Assembly (NCBI GenBank): GCA_003508835.1
Contig: PUFA01000223.1
Coordinates: 62,001 to 126,000, forward strand
Origin: Eonycteris spelaea
Taxonomy: Eukaryota > Chordata > Mammalia > Chiroptera > Pteropodidae
Length of the DNA stretch: 64,000 bases
Direction: 5' to 3'
Part shown: positions 24,230-35,479 of the stretch, piece by piece
Layout of the letters: each line of letters starts with the position of its first letter
Position numbering within the stretch: position 1 is the first letter of the stretch
The notes under the pieces: model-generated
What the model saw: only the letters and a program-made list of their open reading frames with translations
What the model was told of the DNA's origin: nothing
Databases searched by the model: none
Program-made: the position numbers and the translations under genes

Positions 24230-24460
24230 TTACCCATTCTGGTGCCACGCACGCCACGAGCGCAGCTGCGCGCCCGGCTTCCGGAGGGGGCGGAGCCGAA
24301 GGGGCGGGGGCGTGGCCTGGACGCGGAAGGAAGTCGGCTGGCGGCAGGTGGCGCAGGCTCCTCGTGCCGTGGTCGGCGCATGGTCAGTGAGCTGCGGCCG
24401 CCGGCACGGGGCTCCGATCTCCCGCTGCCCAGTCCTCAGAGGATGGAAGCAGACAGGGAG
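24230..24460. promoter_or_regulatory. Compact CpG-rich promoter-like segment with ETS and Sp1 motifs
   Basis: A short CpG-dense segment has clustered promoter motifs. CTTCCGG at 24278-24284 is a GABPA/ETS core in reverse orientation. GGGGGCGGAG lies at 24286-24295 and GGGGCGGGGG at 24301-24310 (Sp1/KLF). GCGGAAGG at 24323-24330 is a second ETS core. GCGGCAGGTGGCGCAGG at 24341-24357 resembles a CTCF core. ETS plus Sp1 without a TATA box is typical of housekeeping-type promoters. No first exon or splice donor could be assigned, so orientation and target are unknown. Confidence 0.45.
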
Positions 24461-26394
24461 CCATCAGACGCTTAGGATGGAGCTGCCTCTCACGTGACAT
24501 TTGGGGGTCAGCGCGTCTAAGGGGACTAGGAATCACGGAACCACGGGCAGCCGTCTCCGCTGGGGGACCTAAGGGGGGCGTGAGCCCCGTCGCCTGGGCG
24601 GCTGGCTGCCGGAGCTCACCAGGCAGGCGGGGCGCCGAAGGCCCATCGCGGTCCCGCCCTCTGCAGCTGGAGCCCCAGACACCCGGACGAGCAGGAGCTG
24701 GACAGGCGAGCAGCAGAGGTGCCCTGAGCTGGAAGAAACGAGCACCTGGGCTCCTGGGCGTGTCGACCCCCAGCCGGGGCCCAGGCACGCTGAGCGCTGA
24801 GCGGATTATGAGTGACGCCCGAGGGGTGCGTCCCCACCGGGCCGGGTCTGTACCAGGAGGAGGAAGGCAGGCAGTGCCGCCGTGCCTGGCTGGGGAGGAA
24901 TTCCACATGTGTCTGGGCTGGGGCCTGCAGGTGTGGGGGTGCGGGGAAGCGAGCTCTCTGCCGCGCGAGGGCTGTCGCTGTGCCTCTCTACTCCAAGATA
25001 TGTGCCTCTGAGAACAAGTCAGGACCAGAAAGACACCTCAAATGTAAGAGAGAAACGGGGCGCGGCTCCCACCCGCACCTCCCAACGGCCAGGGCCTTTG
25101 GTGAGCACCGTGGGGCAGCCCTGTCCACTGTCCTCATGACTCGTCCTGCCGGGTTCCAGGCTGGTTCTTCCTCTTCGAGTGTTCTGAGCACATTAGACAC
25201 TCAGATCCACCTCCCAGACAGCCCCAGGCCGACCCGCTTGGGAACAGGTCCTGTCCACCTTCTGGGCCAGCTCTATCCCAGCTCCTGCTGGGTAGGAGGC
25301 AGACACCCGGTGGGACAAGTCCCAGTAGGGACTGGGCCTCAGGAATAACGGGCGGGAGTCTGAACAGCTACGAATGCCCTCCATCGGGCCGGGCTGGTGT
25401 AGACGACCAGGGAACAAGGCCACTGACAGCTTGCTGAGCTTAGGTTAAGTGCCCATGGGTGAATCAGCTGTATCAGAGGGCCAGCACCCACCACCCCCAC
25501 TCAAGACCCATGGGGATGGGAGGGGCAGGGAGAAAGGACGTCCCTAGAGTCAGGACGGATGATCTGGGCCCCTTGGAGATGGCTAGTCTGCTGAGGGATT
25601 GGGCAAAGTCCCTCTCCTAGGTACAGAAGAGGCCTGCTGGCTATGCGAAGCCAGTTCAAGTGTCAAGGACTTGACAAGATTAGTATGAATTAGCTGTGCT
25701 CCATGGAAAAGTCGCATAAACCCGGCAACCTCAACAGTGGGCCCTTAGAAGCATTTAGGAGACGCTGACGCTTCCTAGAGCTGCTCCATGGTTTTGAAAT
25801 GGCTGCAGAGAAAACCAGGGTCCAGGCTGCCAGCAGGTGGGCGGAGCTCTGTTTGTTTCAGTGTCCTCATCACTCGCCATTGTGGTGACTGAGCTGTTCC
25901 AGGAAGGGGCTAGGAAGGTATGTGGGTACCACTTCCCAGCTAACGACGGACAGGCTTCCGATGATGGGCTGCGACAGCGCTTTCTTCTTCAAAGAATTCA
26001 CCATCACCTATCCTCCAACCCGCTCACTGGCTTGTCCCGGAACAAACTCGTCACACCAGCTGGGGCTACAACACTGAGCAGCCGCCACCCGGGAGGGGAC
26101 AGCCTGCTGGGTGAGCACATCTGGCCCTTGATTCCTCTCCCTCCACCTGGCTCCACGTGGGGCCTCCGCTAACCACCAGGCTGCCCTGGCAGAGCAGAGC
26201 CCATCCTTCCTGAAACAGCTGTGGGCAGATGGCATTGTCCCCGACTTAGACGTCCCCTTTCTTGTTGACAGCGGAATCCGTGGCTGTGCTTCATAAACCC
26301 GGGGTTTGGTGGTGATGGAGGAGGGAAAGTTGGTTCTAGTTTATGTTCTTGCAACTTACGATGTTATAGATCTATATCCTGTTGCACCAACACG
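24461..26394. other. GC-rich unassigned stretch
   Basis: Several overlapping open frames on both strands (for example across 24580-25011 and 24812-25348) have no recognisable domain and read like stop-poor GC-rich DNA. They are not called as genes. Confidence 0.4.
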
Positions 26395-26589
26395 TGAAAA
26401 GGGAAAGCTCACTTCAGTATATTCTTATTATAGATGAACTATATGCTCGTTGAAGCTACTTGGAAAATACAGAAGAGTGTAAGTAAGAAAATTGAAATCA
26501 CTTGTAAAATCACAGTTAATCACTGTTGGAAATCATTTTCTCCATGATTTTATTCTTCATGTAGTGGTGCAGAGCAGTGTTTGTAGAAA

Positions 26590-26712
26590 TCAAAAGTACA
26601 TGTGAATTGCCCATAGGTCTGATGAAAATTCAGATTCCAATTCTGAGGTTTGGATTCCATTCACCAGAGTTTCAGGTCCTGCTGGTCTGTGAACCACACC
26701 TCTGAGTAGTAA
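26590..26712. mobile_element. MER5-type hAT DNA transposon relic
   Basis: Ordered resemblance to non-autonomous MER5A elements: an internal 'AAAATTCAGATTCC' segment, CACCAGAGTTTCAGGTC, and CTGCTGGTCTGTGAACCACACCTCTGAGTAG, the last corresponding to the conserved near-terminal part. Terminal inverted repeats and a target duplication were not verified. Divergence is high. Confidence 0.5.
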
Positions 26713-26714
26713 GG

Positions 26715-26830
26715 GCTAGAGCTCAGGCTTGGGGTCCAAATGCCACTTTTATCATGCAAAAGTGCTGGGGAGCAGTTTATGTCACTTTCCCCTTCCAAGG
26801 AGGATGGGAGGCTGCGGTTCCCCAGCTAGA
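26715..26830 (-). mobile_element. MIR SINE fragment, antisense
   Basis: The plus strand reads GGCTTGGGGTCCAAATGCCAC, then a gap, then TTTATGTCACTTTCCCCTTCC. This follows the reverse complement of MIR (the 'TGCCACTTA' and 'AGTTACTTAACCTCTC' segments). It is short and diverged. Confidence 0.45.
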
Positions 26831-27460
26831 GCACCATCCGGTCTCGCGGGATGGAGCAGAGTTGTCCAGCAGGAGGGGGGCCTTGCCTCGGCCTGCTGCC
26901 TCATCGTTGAGCAATTTGCACAGTTTCTCCCTTCACTGCCCCCTAGATTGGGGATTTCTGTGGGCATAGAACTGGCACGGATGACCATGGGTTGACATAA
27001 CTAGATTATAAATATGCGAAATATTTCCTAGGACACTGTAGTGTTCTATACAGCTTAATATCCTATTTGCTTTCACTTGACGGCATATGGCATACCTTTT
27101 TCCAACATTAAAAATTCTCTGAAAACGTAATTTTAATAGCTGTGTTTTAATAGCTCTCGCTGTGTTGATAAACCATAATTTATTTGAACATTTAAGATGT
27201 GGAAATAATTTTTTACTTCTGTGTTCCTTATAATCCAATAAAATCTTGTTAACACAGCAGCTATGTTATGGGAGAGGAGAGCTTTTCCATTGGAAAAAAG
27301 TGTGCTGTGCTTGCTTTTTCTGGAAAACAAGGGTTGCGGAGCATTTTGAGAGAATAGCAATAGCAACTTACAGACCTCGGGCAAGGAATTGTTTTCACGT
27401 TCTGAGGGTTTCCAGTGTCCTACGGGCTCTTGCCAGCACTTCTAGAAATACAGTTACATT

Positions 27461-29904
27461 GCAACACAAAAACAAATAGCCCCGCAAACTCTATAGGTCT
27501 AGCAACACTAAGAAAACTAGAGATTTTCAGACAAAGGATATTTTATGTTTTTGCTCCTAGTGATGAAAATAACTATTGAGAAGAAACCGAATGAACTTGG
27601 GAAGAATCTTGACATTTTAAGAAAGAATTTCGAACATTTTATAATTCTTTCATGCTTGGAGATTCCCCCCACCCTTGATTTCACAGTTGATAACCCATTA
27701 GCAAAGATATTTTATGAAATTTACATTAACCCTTAGGAATGCTGTTTATTTGGAATGTTCTGTGCTATATTTCGAGGTTCCCTTCTCACTGGGCTCAGGG
27801 AAGACAGCTTTGAACCGAGTGTGCGTGTGGCCGTGCTCCCAGCAGATCGTGGGTGCAGGGTCCCGGCCTGCAGAGTGGCCGCTGGGATGAGCCCACAGAC
27901 CTGCACCTATGAGGAAATAGTTCTCCTAAGAGCGGCAGGGTTTCTGCTGACAGCAGCTTTGCCTGTCGGTGAGGATCAGTGTTGATCGTTTCAGTATCTT
28001 TAAGGAAGACGTTTAAGGGTCATGAGTTTTGTGGACTATATGACCAGGGAGTAGGAGGTGGCGAGTGGTCCCCATGTGTTTTCACCTCGCAGGGCGAGCG
28101 TGGCTGTGGCCGGGACCCTGGAAAATCTTTCTGCTGAGATCCATGCCTCGCAGATGGGAATTAATCATCCTAAAAGGGCTGTGGGGACGACCCGACCTAC
28201 CGAATCCCATTATTCTCCGGCTACTAGTTCTCGCCACGTGTGTGAACGACACCCCACTGCTGTAAACATCTGCTGTTCCCTCCCGCACGTGCCTCTCCAT
28301 CACCGACCTCCGCAGGTCTGTAAGTGTTCCAGAAACACAGAGCTCTGGGTGGAACCCTCGACCTGCCCCAGCAGAACCACTCTGTGGGTGACTTCGCGGG
28401 ACCGAGCCCTACCTCAGAGGGGACCTGAGGAGCCCTGAGTCATGCTCATTCCTGCTGAAGCCAGCACGCCGTCCTCTCTGGAGTCCTGCAAGGACTAAAG
28501 ACACATTAGACTCTTTCGTTTCTCTTAGCTTCCAGCTCAGGCGTTGTCAGCTTTTCAATGCCAGTGAACCCATCACATACTCATCTATCTGATGCCATTC
28601 GTTTTTCATCAGTAATCATGTTTACCCCAAGCCGCATTGCCAAGAAAAATATTATTTCATCAATTTTAACATCTGTTCACATGAAATCTGATATTCAAAT
28701 TCACCACGTCCTGTGATCGTGAGCTAACGTGCCCTCGGGACTGTCACACCCGGGCCTGTAACTAGCTCGTTGTTTTTTGCTTTTGTGACATGTGTGCATT
28801 TTTCTTGTTATTTTCTGAAGTGATACCTGCTGCTTTTAACAAATTCAAAATGGAATCACAAGGGAATGATTCTCCCCGGTTCTTCTCTGCTTCCCCCACT
28901 GCCCGCAGGACCCTCCAGGGCGAGGCGTCTGAGGGGTTTCTGCTCCCAGAAGCCCTTGGTAGCTTGTCAGGAATGCAGAAATGTCCCTTTTCTCTTAGAA
29001 GACACATGTGTGTTTGGTGGAGGCGCCAACCAACCGAGCTCAGTCACGCTTTTCTACATCTGAAGGATGAAGGAGCCCAGTGGGGGACCTTGCCGCGGGC
29101 ACATGTCTGCCCTGCTGTAGGTTTGGACACTCGGGTCGATGTCCGGGGTACCCTAGGAGGCCCCCGGGGGCCGGGAGGAGAGTGGACTGCGCGCCTGAGA
29201 GCAACTCCCAATAAGGGGCCGTCGGAGGCGGCTGTGTGTGGCAACGGTCATTCCACACAGGTCGGCATGTGTCCTGGGCAAGGAGAGTGATTTATGGGCT
29301 CCATGACCCGACCCTGTGACCTGTTGTGAATGACGTGAATAGAGCCTTGTTCCAGGCGGTGGCTGCTCCGCTGCTCGTCCGGTCACCCTGCAAACCCCGC
29401 TCTGTGAGAAGAGGCGGTGCTTGTCCCCACAGCAGGTCCCGAGACCGCGCTGCAGCCAGTCCCAGGTAGGAAGGAGCCGGGTCACACACATATGGCGCGC
29501 TTTGTTCCCGGACCTGCCGGCTGTCCTCCCGTCCCAGGAGGACCCGCGCTCACACGGCCGGAGGCTGGAAATGTGCTTTCCCCCTGGCATGCTCGTCCAC
29601 GCCACCTGCTAAAGGCAGTTTTATGAGAGGCCCGGTTTTAAGACGCTTGTCTCTAGAGCATCTTTAAATCTGTGAACACGAGACGTGTCACGCTGAAGGG
29701 AACTGTCGATCTTCGCCTCCGTCCGTGGCAGATGCTGGCCTGTGGCCTCGTGCACCATCCTCCTCCTTAGGAGCTGCTCCGTCGTCCTAACAGGTCCCCA
29801 AAGTGCCGCCCCCTGAGGATGCACCCATGGGTCTGTGCACTGGGAGGGCACCGTGGTGACAGGAGGAGCTGAGAACGTGTTACACCCGGCTTCAGAGCTT
29901 GGGC
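27461..29904. other. Unassigned stretch, part AT-rich, no gene recognised
   Basis: The interval 28530-28700 is AT-rich and contains GTAATCATG, GATATTCAAATT and TCAATTTTAAC, the texture of a conserved non-coding element, but conservation cannot be tested here. The remainder is GC-rich and unassigned. Confidence 0.35.
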
Positions 29905-30835
29905 TTTTAAAAAAGTTTCATCGTGGTGAAATGCACGCAGAGTCTGCCACCGTAACCACTGTCAAGTGTGCCATCCAGTGGCACCAGGACAGACGCATCG
30001 TGGCGTATCACTGTCCTTCGTCTCCAGAACCTTCTCAGGTTCCCGAACCGAAACTCTGTCCCCGCAAAAGGCTCCCTCCCGCCCGCTCTGCAGTCCGGGG
30101 ACCACCACGCTCCTCTCCGCCTCTGCGCACCTGACCCCGGCTCGCACCTCGCGCACGTGGAATCACGAAGTACTCGTCAGGTCGCGACTCATTTCACCGG
30201 CTCGTTTCACCCAGAGCAATGTCCCCGAGGTCATCCGCGTTGCAGCACGTGTCCGCACGCCCTTCCTTTTTCAGGCTGAGCACTGAGCGCTATTCCACCG
30301 TGTGGATGGACCCGTTTTGCTCAGCCCGCCATCGGCTGGGGGCGCCCGGGTGGCGTCCGCCTCTTGTCTCCTACGAGTCAGAAGGCGATGACGTGGGCGG
30401 ACAGTCGCCTCCCGTGCGGGTCATGTAATAATTCTGTTTTGAATATCTCGAAGCACTTCCGTGCTGCTTTCCACAGAGGCCGCACTGTGTTACACCTCCG
30501 ACCGCGGTGCCCGAGGCGCCCACCTGTCGCTTCTGTGTTTGCCGGAGCGTTTCTCTACTGATTCGAGACACAGAGCATCTTTTCATGCGTTTCTTGGTAA
30601 TTCATACGTCTTCGTTGGAGACATTTTGTTGTTGCCGATTGGTAAGAAGTCTTTCTATACTCTGGATAGTAATCCCTGTCGAGCATGTAATTTGCAAGTG
30701 CTTTTCCCCTTTCCGTAGGTTGTCTTTCCACCCTGTTGATTTTGTCCCTTATGCACCGCAATTTTTAACGTTGCCGTAGCCCAATTTATATACGTTCTCT
30801 TTTGTTGCCTGTCATACATTTTTCGAAGGAAAACT
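29905..30835 (-). mobile_element. L1M 3' end, antisense, strongly GC-shifted
   Basis: The plus strand follows the reverse-complement L1 3' end: a TTCATCGTGGTGAAATGCACGC start, CATCCAGTGGCACCAGGACA, GTCTCCAGAACCTTCTCAGG, a CACGTGGAATCACGAAGTACTCG segment, AGCATCTTTTCATGCGTTTC, ATACTCTGGATAGTAATCCCTG, and GCCCAATTTATATACGTTCTC near 30779-30799. Every landmark is in order, yet much of the segment from about 30050 to 30560 has had A/T positions replaced by G/C, creating many CpGs. It is the same part of L1 as at 21.8-22.75 kb but far more GC-shifted. Confidence 0.88.
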
Positions 30836-31130
30836 TTGTTCCGACTGGAAGGAGCCAGGCAGAAGTGAGCAGGCAGCTTGCGGCGGCCTCCGCAGGCCGC
30901 CGCGGTAAATGAGAAATTGCTGTGTGGCGCACGGGGGGACCGGTCCGCCTGCCCCTGCGTGGCCTTCAGCTAGCATTCCTGTCACACCGCAAATTCCACC
31001 GGGCTCAGCAGTCATAACAGCTCAGGGCCTCGCTGTGGAAACTTAAAGGAGCGATGCCTTCCAGCTTCAAAACCACAGACACCTGGCCCACGGGAGCGCC
31101 CGGCCCCGCTGCTGTATATCACTTCCACAC

Positions 31131-31195
31131 ATCTGTGCGCACGCCACGCACACGCATGCACACATGCATGCACACACGCATGCACACACACATTC
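31131..31195 (+). repeat. (CA)n/(GCATGCACACA)n short repeat
   Basis: Alternating CACACGCATGCACACATGCA-type units, an alternating purine-pyrimidine tract. Confidence 0.9.
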
Positions 31196-31906
31196 CGATG
31201 CAGGTTCCCTTCTATGCTTGTGTTCTTTTGATGTAAACAGGACCAGATATCCCTGTCCTTGATAATCACTGAATTTTCGAAAGTCTTGGGTTCTACATTG
31301 TGTATATTATGTTTCTGTCAAAACAGAAATTCTATCCAAGACTGGGGCTCTAATTCCAAATTCATGTTAATAACTTCTCCGAGACTTAACTTCTTCTATT
31401 CGCGCCACAGAGAAAAATGTCCTCCCAGAAACTTACAGCCTCGGCTTTTGTTCACATCGGCGTCTCCACCTTGGGCCTCTCTCAGGCTGCGTCCAGAATT
31501 TGAGGGGCGGACGTAGCCAAGGACCCCGGCTGGTCACAGCCCCCTCCACGGCCTCGGGGGACGCGCCGAGCGCCCTCGCTCTGCCCCGTGGCCTTCTCCT
31601 CCTCCGGCTCACGTCTGTGCAGGTGGCACAGTCTGCCTCCGGGGATGTCACTAGTGTTTGTTCTCCGGGGCCTCAAAGCTGCCACTTCGGGAAGCCGGTG
31701 CCATTTCTAGAAAATCCCTTGCGTCCGGCCCCCTTTCATCGCCGTTCTCGTGGCCCAACGCGCGGCCTCTGGCGGAGCGGGCGCTCTGTGTGTTTCCGGC
31801 CTCTGTGTCCTCTGGCCTCCCTCCCTCCCCTGCCGCTGCCGCCGCCTGCAGCTCGCGGAGCGCCGGGACACAGCTCCGGGGTTGCCCTCTACTAATTCAA
31901 GTGACC

Positions 31907-31909
<3 letters not shown>

Positions 31910-31937
<28 letters not shown>
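31910..31937 (+). repeat. (TG)n microsatellite
   Basis: About 14 uninterrupted TG units. Confidence 0.97.
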
Positions 31938-31954
31938 CACTTCCCCAGAAAGGG

Positions 31955-32090
31955 CCAAACCTCTTACTTAGCCTCGTTGTCAGAACTCTCCTCATCTGAA
32001 AAAATAAATAAATTAAGGCTAAACTTCACCCTCCTCCCCTCACGGGGTTGCCGTGAGGATGAGCCGAGGTGACGTGAGAACTAGTAAAAA
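31955..32090 (-). mobile_element. MIR SINE fragment, antisense
   Basis: The plus strand shows CTTAGCCTCGTTGTCAGAAC, CTCCTCATCTGAAAAAATAAAT and GGGTTGCCGTGAGGATGAG, the reverse-complement MIR core in the right order. It lies 18 bases after a TG microsatellite. Confidence 0.75.
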
Positions 32091-33339
32091 GCCCCAGTCA
32101 ACGTGAGAACATCCCCAACTCCACAGATCACTTTCCCGCTAATGTTCAAATAAGTGCGGAAACGCGAGCAAGGGGGCCGTGGGCCCGCCCGCGACAGGGC
32201 CGCGCTGCGTCGCGGTGGATTCGCCGCTGCCGAGAGGGTGGTGGGCGGTTTGGGAGGCGACAGACCGGGAGTTCCCAAGCTGAGCAGCAAATTCAATTCA
32301 GCCAGGACCGCAGCCGCTTGGCGATCTGGCCTGGTCAAGGGCGTGTTCTACCTTCATCCTTTGCAATGGTGCAGTCCGAACACACACCGGGGAGCCGTCC
32401 TCTGTGGAGCAGACGTAAGGATCTTGTCTACTTAGCACAACAGGGGGATAGATTGAGGGCCCGGGGGCGACCGCTCTGAAGGGCAGCAGTGATGTGGTGT
32501 TTTGGCGGCCTAACCCGATTTCCTGTGCGCGCTCTTTCTGTTTGATCAGTTTGCATGCGCACTCCCAGCAACTGAGCTGCCGGAAAGCTGAGCCGCCCTC
32601 GGGCCTGCCAAGAGCGTCGCCCTTGCTAGGTCTCGTGTAGAAGCAAATCCGAAGTGCATGGGCTGCCACGAAACTCCAGCTCGGACGGCTGACGGGCCGT
32701 CCCGGCTCTGTCACTTCCCGTGCCTCACACGGTATTTACTCATCATTTTCTGCAGGCTCCAAGGGAATCGTTTTCTGGAATGCACATAGCTTTTGGATTC
32801 TGGGTCCGAATACGCTTTATTTAATAAGAAATGAGTTCATGCAACTCTCTGAGGCCACTGGGCAGGAGTTAGAATCATTGCCAGTAAGGACAACACCCAA
32901 AAAGAGCAGGAATGCTATGCACAGGCCCTTCGGAGCGGCTGTAATTGATTTGTAAAGTGATGTAATTTAAAAATATCGGGAGGTTTTGCAGTGACCCGTG
33001 CCTTACCCCACATAGTCGATATCCGTGAAGATTTGGCCTCAGGTATCGCTGACAGATCTTTTGACCCTGTCACTCTGAGATTCGTGCTGTCAGAGGTCTA
33101 GTTTCCACGGAGAAGTCTGGCCGGGGGCACGCAGACTTCCCAGATAATGTCGACCTCAGCCATCCGTTCACACACGCACCCAGGACTGCGTCCTGAAGTC
33201 TTGTTACAGGCAAAGCACCAACGAACGGCGATGTTCTGATGAGAACACGTGGGAATTAAGCCCAGTGTCAGATGCAAGTGGTGGCCATGTTATCGGCGCT
33301 CCTGGCTCCTGAAAAAAAGACAAAATGAATGTGATGGGT
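32091..33339. other. Unassigned stretch
   Basis: A CpG-rich patch lies at about 32160-32240, and a TGCATGCGCA (NRF1-like) site at 32552-32561. No exon or repeat family was recognised. Confidence 0.35.
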
Positions 33340-33838
33340 TTAAAATGTGCCCACAAATGGACACTGCTCCCTTCAAGAAACGGAGGCTCGTTCCTTTCCC
33401 TTTGATTGTAGGCTAGACTTAGCAACTCTTTTTTAACCAGTAGAAGGAGGCAGAAGCGAGGGTTTGCAATTTCCTGGAGACTAGGTGTGAACGTTGAGAC
33501 TAGGTTGTTAGAAGCATTGTGATCTCTCCCTTGCTCTCTCTCTCTGCAGTCACTGGCTCTGGGAGAAGCCAGCTGTCATGTTGTAAGGATGCTCACTCCT
33601 GCCAACAGCCGTGGGAGTGAGCCATCTTGGAAGTGCTCCTCAGCCCCAGTCAAGTAGTCCCAGCTGTCACCTTGATGTGACCTCATGAGAGACCCTGAGC
33701 CGGAAGCACCCAGCTGATCCACTTCCAAATTCCTGACCCACAGAGACTCCAACATAATAAAAATGTTCATTGCTTTAAGCCACAGAGTTTGGGGGTGATT
33801 TGCTGTATAGCAATAAATAACAAAGACAATAAGCTATT
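33340..33838 (+). mobile_element. MLT1-type ERVL-MaLR LTR, sense
   Basis: Ordered match to a MaLR LTR of the MLT1 group: GGCTAGACTTAGCAACTC, AGAAGCATTGTGATCTCTC with a CTCTCTCTCT run, a GGAGAAGCCAGCTGTCATGT segment, GAGTGAGCCATCTTGGAAGTG, CTCATGAGAGACCCTGAGCC, CACCCAGCTGATCCACTTCC, AATTCCTGACCCACAGA, and the 3' end AAGCCACAGAGTTTGGGGGTG with GCAATAAATAAC. It is an old solo LTR; no internal region was seen beside it. LTRs of this group can carry residual promoter motifs, but nothing here shows activity. The exact subfamily is not resolved. Confidence 0.88.
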
Positions 33839-34374
33839 TTAAGACCCTTCGGACAAAAGAAAACACATTCTTTTGTGCCTTGAGATTCTCTGAAATTCTC
33901 TTATGCAACCACGCTTCCGTATCACCCGCAGTGACCACGACATTGGGGTGACAGCCCCTTAGGACATTCCCCAGTTACCAGGGACTCCAGCAGCACACAT
34001 AGGTTAGTGACCTGAGAATCCAGCTCATAAAATGATCTAGACTATTATGTTTCGAGTATGTATTTCATTAGTCAATTCAGCCTGTCTTCTAGGTGTGGAA
34101 TTCTTTCAAATTCCATTTCTCTTCTCTCCTTTGGCTGCTGTTACAAGTGTTATCTGGTGTTTCCTGGCTACCAACCCATCTAAGCCTCCCATCTTACTAT
34201 TTCCTCCTTTGTTTTGACAATATTCACAAGCCTCGTCTAATGGTCCTCTGGCTTCTGCCAGTCTTCAAGATCCTCCTACCCATTTCTCCCCTCACATGGA
34301 GGACCTAAATGACAGAGCTGGCTCAGCATCCGCAGAAAGCCACCTGTCCTGATTCCTGCCTGGGCCCTCACTGC

Positions 34375-34795
34375 TGTTCCCATGGGCTGGATGACTGTAG
34401 CAGTCAGGATCAAATAAACTATGCTGCAGTGACAAACAAGACCAAAATATCGGCAGATTCAAACGCTTTGTTTTTGTTTGTTTCCCCACCTCCACTCGTG
34501 CTCCACGCCCATCGCTACCTGGCTGTGGACACGGGCTCATCTCCATCCCATGGACCCGGGCTGAGGGAGCCTCCATCTCCGTGTTCCCATGATTGGCAAA
34601 GCAGAACAAAGAGAACGTGTTGAAAGAATGCGTTTGCTCTTACAGTTTCCACTTGGAAGTGACATGTGCCCCTCTGATCACGTGTCATTTGCCAAAGCAA
34701 GCCGCACGGCCACAGCGAACTTCAAAGGGGATGGAGAAATGCAGTCCTACTGTGTGCCTGGAAAACTGAGAATTGGAAATATTTGATGAGTATCA
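34375..34795. mobile_element. Old mammalian interspersed repeat, family not resolved
   Basis: The segment has the texture of a widespread old repeat: TATGCTGCAGTGACAAACAAGACC, TCCACTCGTGCTCCACG, GGAAGTGACATGTGCCCCTC and GAGAATTGGAAATATTTGATGA occur in an order I associate with a dispersed mammalian element, but I cannot name it securely. Confidence 0.4.
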
Positions 34796-34899
34796 GCGAC
34801 GTCTGCCCCAGTGCTTTTGGTCCTTGGCTTGTCTGACCCCTTTCTAAGCTCTCCAGTTCTGCAGACCATCAGATAAGATAGATAAGATTGTAACTTTAA

Positions 34900-35370
34900 A
34901 TATAACTCAAGTTGGCCTAAGAAAAAAGTTAATTTATTGGCTCATAGAACTGAAAGCTCCAGAGGGAGCAAAATCTAGCGTCGGCGGAAAGTAGCCCCAG
35001 ATATTCAGACAATGTTGTCAGAAGCTGGTGCCTGTCTCTTGGTTCTGCTTTCATCCTTCTTGGTTTCATTCTCAGAGAGAGTCTCCCAGAGATGGAGGCT
35101 CCAGGCAGACAGACTCTTCATCAGGAATGTCAGCCAAAGTCCTAGGACTGCGGCTCGAGCTGGATGCCTGGTTTGGGCCAAGTGCTGTACACCCCCGATT
35201 AATAAGTCAGGCTCAGCAGCTGTGACATCTCACCGGCCAGGCCTGTGGCATAGCCTTTGCCCAAGGGCTGGGGTGCGTCAGCCTTGCAAGCACTACCTGG
35301 TCTAAGGCTGGAGGAGGCGTGGTCTAAGGCTGGAGGAGGCGTGGTCTAAGGCTGGAGGAGGCGTGGTCCC
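34900..35370. mobile_element. Old mammalian interspersed repeat, family not resolved, with internal tandem triplication
   Basis: It contains AAGTTAATTTATTGGCTCATAGAACTGAAAGCTCCAGAGG and later CTTTCATCCTTCTTGGTTTCATTCTCAG, typical of a dispersed antisense-type repeat with a 'TTTATTGGCTCA' start. The downstream end merges into the 22-base tandem repeat at 35298-35370. Confidence 0.4.
35298..35370 (+). repeat. 22-base tandem repeat, 3.3 copies
   Basis: The unit TGGTCTAAGGCTGGAGGAGGCG is present three times exactly (35298-35319, 35320-35341, 35342-35363), followed by a partial TGGTC. Perfect identity of the copies implies a recent local duplication compared with the degenerate repeats around it. 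Confidence 0.95.
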
Positions 35371-35479
35371 AGAAAGGAGGTCAATACCATCTAACCTGAA
35401 GAGGGGGAGTGGGTGTGGGGCAGATGAACAGGTCAGACGTCCTCCACAAATATTGTTCATGCGTTAACGCAGGCCATAA

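Larger units (their letters stand above)
26395..27460 (-). mobile_element. L1M fragment, antisense, interrupted by other repeats
   Basis: The first part (about 26430-26560) follows the antisense L1M landmark 'TTGGAAAATACAGAAGAGTG' and AATCACAGTTAATCACTGTT. The second part (about 27060-27240) continues with TTTTTCCAACATTAAAAATTCTCTGAAAAC, TTTAATAGCTGTG and ATAAACCATAATTTATTTGAACATTTAAG. A CTTGCCAGCACTT segment near 27431 corresponds to the next landmark. Between the two parts lie MER5-like and MIR sequences that inserted into the L1 or replaced part of it. The element is degenerate. Confidence 0.7.

Noticed and set aside
24364..24385. Start codon and splice donor (GCATGGTCAGTGAG) for a first exon
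   Set aside because: The donor fits the consensus poorly and the frame upstream and downstream shows no conserved protein.
31140..31195. CRISPR-like regular repeat
   Set aside because: It is a CA/GCATGC microsatellite without spacers, in mammalian DNA.
32690..32760. Possible MIR fragment (CTCTGTCACTTCCCGTGCC)
   Set aside because: Only one short MIR-like segment; order of further landmarks not seen.
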